NCBI GenBank assembly: GCA_902462635.1
Contig: CABQCN010000065.1
Coordinates: forward strand, 1 to 7,449
Source: an uncultured Oscillospiraceae bacterium
Lineage (GTDB): Bacteria; Bacillota; Clostridia; UBA1212; UBA1255
Direction of reading: 5' to 3'
DNA length: 7,449 nucleotides
In this document: in pieces, positions 1 to 5,926 of the stretch
Layout of the letters: the number at the start of each line of letters is the position of its first letter
Position numbering within the stretch: position 1 is the first letter of the stretch
Program-made: the position numbers and the translations under genes
Notes under the pieces: model-generated
Seen by the model: only the letters and a program-made list of their open reading frames with translations
What the model was told of the DNA's origin: nothing
Databases searched by the model: none

Positions 1-358
1 TGACGCTTCCGCCGGTAAGCTTCATTTTGAAGGAAAGCTCCGCCGGTAAGATTCCATACGGGTCGCCAAGCATTTTCTGCGTCGCCAGCGTAAACGCTTT
101 TCCTTCCGCGCAGGTCAGCACGCCGTCTGCAATTACGGCATTTGTTTTGGGAGAAAGATCCCATCCTTCCGGCGGCCCGGAGAAGTCGCTGCTATATTCC
201 GTGCGCGTTTCGGTAAAATACTGTTCGGCGCCTGCGCCGGTATTCCCGGCGCCGCCGCTTGTTTCGGTTTGCGCGTAAGCCCCGGATACGGTGGACAGCG
301 TAAACAGAAAAGCCAGACAAAGCGAGAGAAACTGTACCGGCGTTTTGCATTTCGTCAT
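1..358 (-). CDS. secreted protein, N-terminal part (C-terminus outside window)
   Basis: The first 119 residues of a protein continue past the left edge of the window. Residues 1-29 form a signal peptide: a short basic start (MTKCK), a hydrophobic core at about 8-24 and an AYA|Q signal peptidase I site after residue 29. Cys14 is not in a lipobox (Leu precedes it), so a lipoprotein is unlikely. A short Gly/Thr/Ala-rich linker (about 31-45) leads into a region with FSGPPEGWD (59-67) and VIADGVLTC (75-83). This pattern resembles the start of concanavalin-like or LamG-type beta-sandwich domains, but that is only a resemblance. The ATG at 358 is chosen because AGGGGG lies about 8 bases upstream. 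It begins 16 bases after the ABC permease stop, so it is probably co-transcribed with the exporter genes. The specific function is not recognised. Confidence 0.8.
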   Translation of the reverse strand, partial: MTKCKTPVQFLSLCLAFLFTLSTVSGAYAQTETSGGAGNTGAGAEQYFTETRTEYSSDFSGPPEGWDLSPKTNAVIADGVLTCAEGKAFTLATQKMLGDPYGILPAELSFKMKLTGGSV

Positions 359-374
359 TTCATAGCCCCCTACA

Positions 375-1646
375 TTATACTTTGGTGTTATACAGATCCT
401 TCCATTTCATCCGCTTGCCGTAATGCAGTACGGATGCGGAATAAATGCGGATCGATATGAACGTGACGATGAGAATCGCCGCGATCAGCAGCACAATGGA
501 AATCGCAGCATCCAGCGCGGCGACCTCTCCGTTCAAGAGTTTAAACGGCATGATAAACGGGGAACAGAATGGGATATACATTGCGATTTTCTGGAAAAGC
601 GAGCTGCCGGAACCGGAGATCGCCGTAAAATATCCGATGAAAAAGGACATCATCGCGATCAGCATAACCGGCATCATTGCGGAATTCAAATCTTCTATTT
701 TACTGACAGACGCCCCGCATACCGCGTTCAATACGGCGTAGAGCGCATATCCCAGCAGGAAATACACGCCGATCAGGATTGCGGATTGATAGGTGAAGGC
801 GTCCAGGGACAGCGGCATACCCATAAGTACGAAATCCGCCGGGATGAATATTTTATAGAACACCACGCCCGATACGAGTACAATTGCAAATTGGCAGATA
901 CCGAGCAGTCCCATGCCGAGACATTTACCGATGAGGATGTTGGATGGCTTTGCCGATACGACGAGCGTTTCCATGACGCGCGATGTTTTTTCCGTTGCGA
1001 TCGACATGGATACGCCGTAGCCATAATAATAAATCGCGTAGAAGATCAGGACCGTTACGAGGATACCCATGATATACCCGCTTAAATTCAGCGTTCCGAC
1101 CGCTTCGGTCTGATACGTCAGCTTTACTTTGGTCAGCGCAATCGTTTCGGCGTCGATGCCGTGTTCTTTTAAAAGGTTCGTGACATATGCTTCCGAAAGC
1201 ACGTTCGTTACGCCGTCGCCGCCGATCCCGCTCATGAAGTCTTTTGTGACGATCTGGATTTTCGGCGTTCCGGAACCATCCTGACCGGAAATTACGACTG
1301 CGGAGACGTTCCCGTCATTGCCGATTTCTTCTTTATATTGCGCGAGCTTTTCCGCGGTGCCTGTTTGTAAATCCATATTTCCATAATATGCTTTCAGCGC
1401 TTCGCTTCCTCCGGGGATCAGATTTCCGTCGTCGATGTAATATATTTTGCCGGAAGCGGAGGAGGAGGCGCCGCTCTCTTGTTCGCCGCTTCCGCTTTCA
1501 TCGGCGGTGTCGAACAAAGAGATAACGCGCGGCAGGGCGCACAGGAGCGCGATCAGCAGTACGACGATAATCGTTGAAATTTTAAACGCTTTCTTTTTGA
1601 TCGCGTCGTTGAATGTATATTGCATAACAGTCTTGATCTGTTTCAT
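375..1646 (-). CDS. ABC-2 type exporter permease (NatB/YhaP-like)
   Basis: Membrane subunit of an ABC exporter, 423 aa, close to the roughly 390-420 aa of B. subtilis NatB and YhaP. The layout is that of the ABC-2 permease family. There is one N-terminal membrane helix (about 23-41), then a large extracytoplasmic region (about 46-188) that begins with a Ser/Gly/Glu-rich linker (48-66). A C-terminal bundle of five or more helices follows (about 189-209, 241-266, 286-307, 322-341, 380-401). The cytoplasmic EKTSRVMETL motif (219-228), typical of the loop contacting the ATPase, follows the second helix. The start codon overlaps the upstream ATPase stop by four bases (ATGA), and AAGGGGA precedes it, so translation is probably coupled. 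NatAB exports sodium in B. subtilis. The substrate cannot be read from the sequence, and drugs, peptides or ions are all possible. Confidence 0.93.
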   Translation of the reverse strand: MKQIKTVMQYTFNDAIKKKAFKISTIIVVLLIALLCALPRVISLFDTADESGSGEQESGASSSASGKIYYIDDGNLIPGGSEALKAYYGNMDLQTGTAEKLAQYKEEIGNDGNVSAVVISGQDGSGTPKIQIVTKDFMSGIGGDGVTNVLSEAYVTNLLKEHGIDAETIALTKVKLTYQTEAVGTLNLSGYIMGILVTVLIFYAIYYYGYGVSMSIATEKTSRVMETLVVSAKPSNILIGKCLGMGLLGICQFAIVLVSGVVFYKIFIPADFVLMGMPLSLDAFTYQSAILIGVYFLLGYALYAVLNAVCGASVSKIEDLNSAMMPVMLIAMMSFFIGYFTAISGSGSSLFQKIAMYIPFCSPFIMPFKLLNGEVAALDAAISIVLLIAAILIVTFISIRIYSASVLHYGKRMKWKDLYNTKV

Positions 1647-2566
1647 TTTTCATTTCCCCTTTCGAAACCTTCCACGCTTCTGACGAAAATTTCCTGAAGC
1701 GACGGTTCTTTGACTTCATATTTTAAGGGATAGAGATTCTGGACGATCATTGTTTTTAATACGCCGATGGCATCTTCTTCGCCGTTGATCCTGTATTCAT
1801 ATTCATAGGCGCGCTTTTCGACGAGGCGGAGTCCCGCGTCTTCCAGAATCCGTTCGAATGCGGCGCGGTCTTGATCTTCCGGTTTGATGACCAAATTCGT
1901 GCGGCCGTAACCGCTTTTTATTTTACTCAAATTTCCTTCCAGCAGCGTTTTCCCGTGATGGAGAATCAGGATATCCCTGCAGTATTCTTCCACGGTCGTC
2001 ATTTGATGGCTGCTGAGTACGACGAACTTTTTTTCCTCCACGAGTTCAAGGATCAAATTTCTGAGTACTTCCGCGTTTACGGGATCGAGTCCGGAAAACG
2101 GTTCGTCCAGAAAAATCAGTTCCGGGTCGTGGATCAGCGTGGCGGCAAGCTGTACTTTTTGCTGATTGCCTTTTGAGAGCTTTTCTGCCAGCATGTCGCC
2201 GTATTCCGAAATTCCGAGCCGTTTCATAAGTTTCAGCGCGCTTTGTTTTGCAGCGGATTTTTCCATACCGCGCAGCATACCGAAGTATACCAGCTGATCG
2301 ATAACTTTATTTTTCATATAAAGGCCGCGTTCTTCCGGCATGTACCCAAAGTTCAGCGTTTCTCTGCGGATCGGCTTCCCGTTCCACTGCGAAGTGCCGT
2401 GGTCGGACGACATGATCCCTAATATCATCCGGATCGTCGTCGTCTTACCGGCTCCGTTCGTACCGATCAATCCGAATACGCCCGGTTCCTCCATTTCAAA
2501 GGAAATGCGGTCCACTGCGGTCTTACCGTTGAATGATTTGCTTAGTTCTCTGACATTTAAACTCAT
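1643..2566 (-). CDS. ABC exporter ATP-binding protein (NatA/YhaQ-like)
   Basis: Cytoplasmic ATPase that powers the adjacent ABC-2 permease, 307 aa, close to YhaQ in length. Visible motifs are Walker A GTNGAGKT (35-42), the Q-loop region FGYMPEERGLY (73-83), signature LSKGNQQK (130-137), Walker B LIFLDEP with D154 and E155, D-loop SGLD (158-161) and H-loop His187. The usual Q-loop glutamine is Glu here, and the signature is LSKGN rather than LSGGQ. Both variants are typical of this subfamily and do not suggest inactivation. The last 85 or so residues match the DUF4162-like C-terminal extension seen in NatA/YhaQ proteins. The ATG at 2566 is preceded by GGAGG seven bases upstream. It is the first gene of a leftward operon (ATPase, permease, secreted protein) driven by the promoter at 2613-2641. 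Confidence 0.95.
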   Translation of the reverse strand: MSLNVRELSKSFNGKTAVDRISFEMEEPGVFGLIGTNGAGKTTTIRMILGIMSSDHGTSQWNGKPIRRETLNFGYMPEERGLYMKNKVIDQLVYFGMLRGMEKSAAKQSALKLMKRLGISEYGDMLAEKLSKGNQQKVQLAATLIHDPELIFLDEPFSGLDPVNAEVLRNLILELVEEKKFVVLSSHQMTTVEEYCRDILILHHGKTLLEGNLSKIKSGYGRTNLVIKPEDQDRAAFERILEDAGLRLVEKRAYEYEYRINGEEDAIGVLKTMIVQNLYPLKYEVKEPSLQEIFVRSVEGFERGNEK

Positions 2567-2581
2567 AAAATGCCTCCATTC

Positions 2582-2593
2582 CGCCCGAAGGCG
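2582..2593 (-). promoter_or_regulatory. UUCG-tetraloop hairpin in the ATPase mRNA leader
   Basis: Read on the minus strand this is CGCC-UUCG-GGCG: a four-pair GC stem capped by a UUCG loop closed by C-G, the exceptionally stable tetraloop form. It falls inside the predicted 40-base leader and ends four bases before the GGAGG ribosome-binding site (2573-2577). It is not followed by a U-run, so it is not a terminator. It could tune translation initiation or protect the mRNA 5' end. The structure is seen in the sequence; the role is a guess. Confidence 0.4.
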
Positions 2594-2612
2594 TTATTAA
2601 ACCTGCCTTTCC

Positions 2613-2641
2613 ATTATAAGAAAAACCGTACGCTTTGTAAA
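2613..2641 (-). promoter_or_regulatory. sigma-A-type promoter for the ABC exporter operon
   Basis: On the minus strand TTTACA (2641-2636) is the -35 element, one base off TTGACA. It is separated by exactly 17 bases from a perfect TATAAT -10 element (2618-2613). The expected start of transcription is near 2606, giving a leader of about 40 bases before the ATG at 2566. Element sequence, spacing and position are all as expected for the main vegetative sigma factor. Confidence 0.85.
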
Positions 2642-2707
2642 GGAAAACCGCCCTTGTTTTTGTCAGAATTTCTATGCAATTTTGCGCGTAAAATAAAAGC
2701 CGGCCGA

Positions 2708-2724
2708 TTCGTCGGCGTTCGACG
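2708..2724 (-). promoter_or_regulatory. candidate tandem Spo0A-box-like sites between divergent promoters
   Basis: On the minus strand CGTCGAA (2724-2718) and CGACGAA (2714-2708) are direct repeats separated by three bases, a 10-base period. Each matches the Spo0A box TGNCGAA at all defined positions except the first, where T is replaced by C. Tandem head-to-tail boxes one helical turn apart are the arrangement known for Spo0A dimers at B. subtilis promoters. The pair sits about 80-100 bases upstream of the predicted sufC start and about 100-120 bases upstream of the exporter operon start. The same bases contain a short dyad (CGTCG/CGACG), flanked by GCCGG/CCGGC at 2699-2703 and 2730-2734. 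An operator for an unrelated regulator is therefore an alternative. The interest comes from the Spo0A-like gene in the downstream operon. Confidence 0.35.
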
Positions 2725-2770
2725 GAGATCCGGCAGCGCGCGCGAATCATACGCACTGTTGCATTTATCA

Positions 2771-2799
2771 CTGACAAATTCCGAAAGCCGTAGTATACT
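2771..2799 (+). promoter_or_regulatory. sigma-A-type promoter for sufC-sufB-spo0A-like operon
   Basis: CTGACA (2771-2776), one base off TTGACA, is followed after exactly 17 bases by TATACT (2794-2799), one base off TATAAT. Transcription should begin near 2806, leaving a short leader of about 28 bases that contains GGAGGA (2821-2826) seven bases before the sufC ATG. This leader is too short for a riboswitch, so control is more likely by protein binding upstream. No clear IscR- or Fur-type operator is visible. Confidence 0.8.
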
Positions 2800-2833
2800 G
2801 TAAAACGTAGCCTGATACAAGGAGGAATGTTTT

Positions 2834-3589
2834 ATGGCACTGCGGCTGGAACATGTAAAATGGGATCTGCCGGATGGCAGCGGTTTCAATAAAGAAATTA
2901 TCAAGGATGTCAATTTGGAATTCGGCGACGGCAGACTGATTGTCGTCACCGGCCCGAACGGCGGCGGCAAAACGACGCTAGCAAAATTAATCGCCGGCGT
3001 CGTGAAGCCCACGAGCGGCAGAATTTTTCTAAGCGATGGAGAAGGGGAACGCGATATTACGGAGATCGACGTCACGGAGCGGGCCAGGCACGGCATCGCC
3101 TACGCCTTTCAGCAGCCGGTCCGGTTCAAGGGCCTCACGGTGCGGGATCTGATCGAAACGGCGGCGGGACGGACGATGAGCCGGAGCGAACTCTGCAAAC
3201 TGATCGGAAAAGTAGGCCTCTGTGCCGAAGAATATATCGACAGAGAAATGAACGCCTCCCTGTCCGGCGGCGAAAGCAAACGGATCGAAATCGCGACCGT
3301 GCTCGCCCGTTCTGCGCGGATTTCCGTATTTGACGAACCGGAAGCCGGCATCGATCTTTGGAGTTTTGCCAAGCTCGTCGAGACATTTGAAGAAATCCGG
3401 GAAAGCAGGAAAGGTACGCTGATCGTCATTTCCCATCAGGAGCGCATCATTTCCATCGCGGACGACATCGTCGTTATCGCAGCCGGCGCCGTAAGGGCCG
3501 CCGGAACGAAAGAAGAAATTTTACCGACGCTCTTGTCCGACGAGAAAGCGGCGAGGTGCCCGATCAATTCGAAGGAGGCGGAATACTGA
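2834..3589 (+). CDS. sufC: SufC-like Fe-S cluster assembly ATPase (minimal SUF type)
   Basis: Cytoplasmic ABC-type ATPase of the SUF iron-sulfur assembly scaffold, 251 aa, normal for SufC. It is not a transporter: it works with the soluble SufB-family protein encoded next. Visible motifs are Walker A TGPNGGGKTT (39-48), Q-loop AFQQP (91-95), signature LSGGESKR (143-150), Walker B with D167 and E168, and H-loop His201. The segment DEPEAGIDLWS (167-177) replaces the DETDSGLDIDA of classical SufC. As I recall, this form is typical of archaeal and clostridial two-gene SufCB (also called SmsCB) systems. GGAGGA lies seven bases before the ATG. The stop TGA shares its last base with the sufB ATG, indicating translational coupling. 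No sufS, sufU or second sufB/D gene lies nearby. Confidence 0.9.
   Translation: MALRLEHVKWDLPDGSGFNKEIIKDVNLEFGDGRLIVVTGPNGGGKTTLAKLIAGVVKPTSGRIFLSDGEGERDITEIDVTERARHGIAYAFQQPVRFKGLTVRDLIETAAGRTMSRSELCKLIGKVGLCAEEYIDREMNASLSGGESKRIEIATVLARSARISVFDEPEAGIDLWSFAKLVETFEEIRESRKGTLIVISHQERIISIADDIVVIAAGAVRAAGTKEEILPTLLSDEKAARCPINSKEAEY
3572..3578 (+). promoter_or_regulatory. ribosome-binding site fixing the sufB start
   Basis: AAGGAGG lies inside the end of sufC, ten bases before the ATG at 3589. It supports that ATG over the in-frame GTG at 3556, which would add 11 residues with no homologous character and has no comparable site. Confidence 0.75.
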
Positions 3590-4515
3590 TGAACTTTATC
3601 GCGAAAAATTTAATCAAAGTCGTTTCCGAATTTGAAGATTTGCCCGATATCGAAGGCAGCGCGTACAACATCCGCGAAGATGGGCAGTGTGCCGGGCGCA
3701 AATCGACGGAAAATATCCGGATCGATTCCAAAGACGACAATCCCGGACTCGTCATTCATATCAAGCCTGGTACGAAAAACGAAAAAGTATACATTCCGGC
3801 ATGCGTCACGCACGGATCGTTCGACGATCTGGTATATAACGATTTTTACGTAGGAGAAGACGCGGACGTGACGATTATCGCGGGCTGCGGCGTGCATACC
3901 GAAGACGAAGGTCAAGCGCGCCATAACGGAATTCACCGTTTTATTCTGGAGAAAAACGCAAAAGTCCTCTATCTGGAAAAGCATATCGGCACCGGCGGCG
4001 GCAAGGGAATCCGGCGGATCGATCCCGTGACAGACGCTACGCTGGCGGAAGGCGCGAGCCTCACGATGGATACGATCCAGCTCGGCGGCGTTGACGATAC
4101 GACGAGAACGACGCGCGCAGTGCTCGGCCCGGCGGCGAAACTCATCGTTCGCGAGCGGATTATGACCGACGGTGAAGAAACGGCGAAAACAGATTTCAGC
4201 GTTCTGTTGGAAGGCGAGGATTCGGGGGCGGATCTCGTTTCCAGGTCCGTGGCACGCGGGAATTCGCATCAGGAATTTACTTCCAGGATCATCGGAAAAG
4301 TCCGCTGCACGGGCCATTCCGAGTGCGACGCGATTCTCGCCGAGCAAGGAACCGTCAACGCATCTCCTTCCCTGGACGCGCGCCATGTGGATGCGGCGCT
4401 GATTCATGAAGCCGCGATCGGTAAAATCGCCGGCGAACAGATTCTGAAGCTGCGCACGCTCGGACTTACGGAAGAAGAAGCGGAACAGAAAATCATCGAT
4501 GGATTTTTACAATAA
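3589..4515 (+). CDS. sufB: SufB/SufD-family Fe-S scaffold protein (SmsB-like, short form)
   Basis: Soluble scaffold partner of SufC, on which iron-sulfur clusters are thought to be built. It has 308 aa against roughly 495 for E. coli SufB and 423 for SufD, so it is essentially the beta-helix core without the long N-terminal extension. The C-terminal family signature is clear: HEAAIGKI (273-280), then EQILKLRTLGL (283-293) and a final IIDGF (302-306). Cys246 in SECDAIL sits 28 residues before Glu274. This matches within one residue the spacing of the essential Cys405 and Glu434 of E. coli SufB, so the protein looks SufB-like in function and probably acts as a homodimer. Other cysteines are 34, 72, 100 and 240. 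It could equally be annotated SufD, a name used loosely for short homologues. Confidence 0.9.
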   Translation: MNFIAKNLIKVVSEFEDLPDIEGSAYNIREDGQCAGRKSTENIRIDSKDDNPGLVIHIKPGTKNEKVYIPACVTHGSFDDLVYNDFYVGEDADVTIIAGCGVHTEDEGQARHNGIHRFILEKNAKVLYLEKHIGTGGGKGIRRIDPVTDATLAEGASLTMDTIQLGGVDDTTRTTRAVLGPAAKLIVRERIMTDGEETAKTDFSVLLEGEDSGADLVSRSVARGNSHQEFTSRIIGKVRCTGHSECDAILAEQGTVNASPSLDARHVDAALIHEAAIGKIAGEQILKLRTLGLTEEEAEQKIIDGFLQ

Positions 4516-4528
4516 GTAGGATAAACGC

Positions 4529-4912
4529 ATGGATGCACTGAGATATATCGTCACCAAGGCAATGCTGCAGTTGGGCTTTACGCCCGGATATAACGGATTT
4601 TTCTTTCTGCGCGACGCAGTGGTGATTGCTTGCGGAGATCCGGAGGCGCTGACGCTGATCACAAAGCTGATTTACGCGCCGCTTGCAAAGCGTTACGGAA
4701 CGACGCCGGAGAATATCGAAAAATCGATCCGCAAAGCGTCGGAGGCCGTATGGAAAAGGAACGGCGGTACGGGAAAAACCGTTGCCGTCTTAAACGGCGA
4801 GTATCGATATTCTGCCGTAAGGCCGGAAAACAGAGAATTGATTTCTTTACTTTGCCGCTTTGCCGGGCAAGCCGGAGAGATGTTCGATACTGACGTTGGC
4901 AGCGGCGTTTAG
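4529..4912 (+). CDS. stand-alone Spo0A C-terminal-type DNA-binding protein
   Basis: Small 127 aa protein matching the effector domain of the sporulation regulator Spo0A almost end to end. It lacks the roughly 130-residue phospho-acceptor receiver domain. Landmarks are [14 protein letters not shown] (6-19), [11 protein letters not shown] (23-33), [13 protein letters not shown] (44-56), and [20 protein letters not shown] (58-77), which holds the recognition helix. [12 protein letters not shown] (97-108) closes the domain. Compared with B. subtilis Spo0A as I recall it (TTASRVERAIRHAIEVAW), Glu64 and Arg68 keep the Glu213 and Arg217 positions, and Lys65 replaces Arg214. It starts 13 bases after the sufB stop with only a weak AGTAGGA site. 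It appears to be the third gene of the suf operon, and a regulatory role is inferred. The last 17 or so residues lie beyond the domain and overlap the 3' end of tsaD by 66 bases. The 3' end is correct only if that overlap is real. Confidence 0.88.
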   Translation: MDALRYIVTKAMLQLGFTPGYNGFFFLRDAVVIACGDPEALTLITKLIYAPLAKRYGTTPENIEKSIRKASEAVWKRNGGTGKTVAVLNGEYRYSAVRPENRELISLLCRFAGQAGEMFDTDVGSGV

Positions 4913-5896
4913 ATCGGGTCCGGCGGTACGGGATTCTTCCGCGAAATACGCGGCGCACGCGATCATGGCGCCATTATCGGTACACAGAGCAGGAGACGGC
5001 CGAAAGAAAGCCGCTCCTGCTTTTTTTGCCGCCTGCTCTGCCGCAGCACGCAAGGCAGAGTTCGCCGCCACGCCGCCCGCAAGGCAGATTTTTCCATAGC
5101 CTCTGATTTCGTTGGCCTTCATTAAATTTTCAACCAAAATTCCGACGACCGCTTTTTGAAACGAGGCGCAGATATCCGCCGGTACGATCGTCCCACCTTT
5201 AGATTTCGTATGGTTCATATAATTCAACACTGCCGTTTTGACCCCGCTGAAGCTGAAATCGAGGCTGCCGCCAAAACGAACCTGCGGGAAAACGATCGCA
5301 TCCGGATTTCCTTCTTTAGCAAGCTTGTCCACAATGGGTCCGCCCGGATAGCCCAGGCCCAACGCCCTCGCTATTTTATCGAACGCCTCTCCTGCGGCGT
5401 CGTCGCGCGTACGGCCGAGAATGACAAAATCGCCGTATCCGCGGCAATCCACGATGTGGCTGTGGCCGCCCGACGCCACAAGGCATACGAACGGCGGCTC
5501 CAGATCTTTATATTCTATAAAATTCGCCGAAATATGCCCTTCGATATGATGTACCGGAACCAACGGCCTGGCAAGCGTGTAAGAAAGCACTTTCGCCGCG
5601 GAAAGACCCACAAGCAGCGCACCGATCAGGCCGGGCCCGAAGGTAACTCCGATTTTATCGATCTCCGCAAGGGAAACATCCGCATCACGGAGCGCCGCGT
5701 CGAGCACACCGACGATCGCTTCCACATGCTTCCGGGAGGCGATCTCCGGCACAACGCCGCCAAACGATTTGTGGATTTCGATCTGCGAGGAAATGATATT
5801 CGACAGCACAAACCGGCCATCCGCCACAACCGCGGCGGAGGTCTCGTCACAACTCGATTCAATTCCCAGCGTCAGAACGCGCCCCTGCTTATCCAT
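4847..5896 (-). CDS. tsaD: tRNA N6-threonylcarbamoyladenosine transferase TsaD
   Basis: Catalytic subunit of the t6A machinery. It transfers the threonylcarbamoyl group from the TsaC/Sua5 product to A37 of ANN-decoding tRNAs, working with TsaB and TsaE, which are not encoded here. It has 349 aa, the usual length (337 in E. coli, 346 in B. subtilis). The ASKHA-fold ATPase signature [15 protein letters not shown] (10-24) opens the protein. The metal-binding HHIEGH (116-121) supplies His117 and His121, and CTDNGAMIA (305-313) supplies Asp307, the third expected ligand. [12 protein letters not shown] (86-97) and VASGGHSH are also present. The ATG at 5896 follows uppP by 30 bases. AAAGGA lies unusually far upstream (about 14 bases), so initiation may be weak or depend on read-through from uppP. 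The 3' end overlaps the convergent Spo0A-like gene and hosts that operon's terminator. Confidence 0.97.
   Translation of the reverse strand: MDKQGRVLTLGIESSCDETSAAVVADGRFVLSNIISSQIEIHKSFGGVVPEIASRKHVEAIVGVLDAALRDADVSLAEIDKIGVTFGPGLIGALLVGLSAAKVLSYTLARPLVPVHHIEGHISANFIEYKDLEPPFVCLVASGGHSHIVDCRGYGDFVILGRTRDDAAGEAFDKIARALGLGYPGGPIVDKLAKEGNPDAIVFPQVRFGGSLDFSFSGVKTAVLNYMNHTKSKGGTIVPADICASFQKAVVGILVENLMKANEIRGYGKICLAGGVAANSALRAAAEQAAKKAGAAFFRPSPALCTDNGAMIACAAYFAEESRTAGPDLNAAANVSIEHLSGLPGKAAK
4986..5027 (+). terminator. intrinsic terminator of the sufCB operon, embedded in tsaD
   Basis: On the plus strand AGCAGGAG (4988-4995), one unpaired A, and CGGC (4997-5000) pair with GCCG (5010-5013) and CTCCTGCT (5014-5021). 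The loop is CGAAAGAAA, and seven T residues run from 5021 to 5027. The first Ts can also extend the stem with 4986-4987. This is a textbook Rho-independent terminator, placed 76 bases after the Spo0A-like stop. It works only in the plus direction, since no matching A-run lies on the other side. In tsaD these bases encode about residues 291-304 (the T-run is the antisense of two AAA Lys codons), just before the Asp307 metal-ligand motif. Confidence 0.85.
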
Positions 5897-5926
5897 TCGA
5901 TGGTTTAAATTCCTTTGATACTTTCT

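Noticed and set aside
317..320. Cys14 of the secreted protein as a lipoprotein cysteine
   Set aside because: The residue before it is Leu rather than Gly, Ala or Ser, and a standard AYA|Q cleavage site occurs later.
423..1085. Plus-strand 220-codon open frame opposite the ABC permease
   Set aside because: It is highly charged antisense composition (many Arg, Asp, His), has no start signal, and the permease on the other strand is convincing.
1508..1514. Exact Spo0A box TGTCGAA inside the permease gene
   Set aside because: It is a single 7-base match in coding sequence. About one such match is expected by chance on the two strands of a window this long.
2614..3096. Minus-strand 160-codon open frame across the divergent control region and sufC start
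   Set aside because: It would run through both promoters and antisense to sufC, has no domain, and its Ser/Pro-rich composition is typical of a shadow frame.
3556..3588. Upstream GTG start for the SufB-family protein
   Set aside because: The ATG at 3589 has a strong AAGGAGG site and a stop-start overlap with sufC. The extra residues have no family support.
3610..4407. Minus-strand 265-codon open frame opposite sufB
   Set aside because: It is fully antisense to the SufB-family gene, has no family character, and lies within a plus-strand operon with a clear promoter and terminator.
4773..4798. Possible minus-strand terminator for tsaD (GCCGT/ACGGC hairpin with five Ts several bases later)
   Set aside because: The stem is only five pairs and the T-run is short and not adjacent to it. 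It also lies inside the Spo0A-like coding region. I do not consider it convincing, so the tsaD terminator remains unidentified.
5799..5805. Exact Spo0A box (reverse orientation) inside tsaD
   Set aside because: It is an isolated match in coding sequence at chance frequency, with no promoter nearby.
5156..5908. Plus-strand 250-codon open frame opposite tsaD
   Set aside because: It lies antisense to an unambiguous TsaD, has shadow-like composition rich in Arg and His, and shows no recognisable domain or ribosome-binding site. It reflects the codon bias of tsaD.
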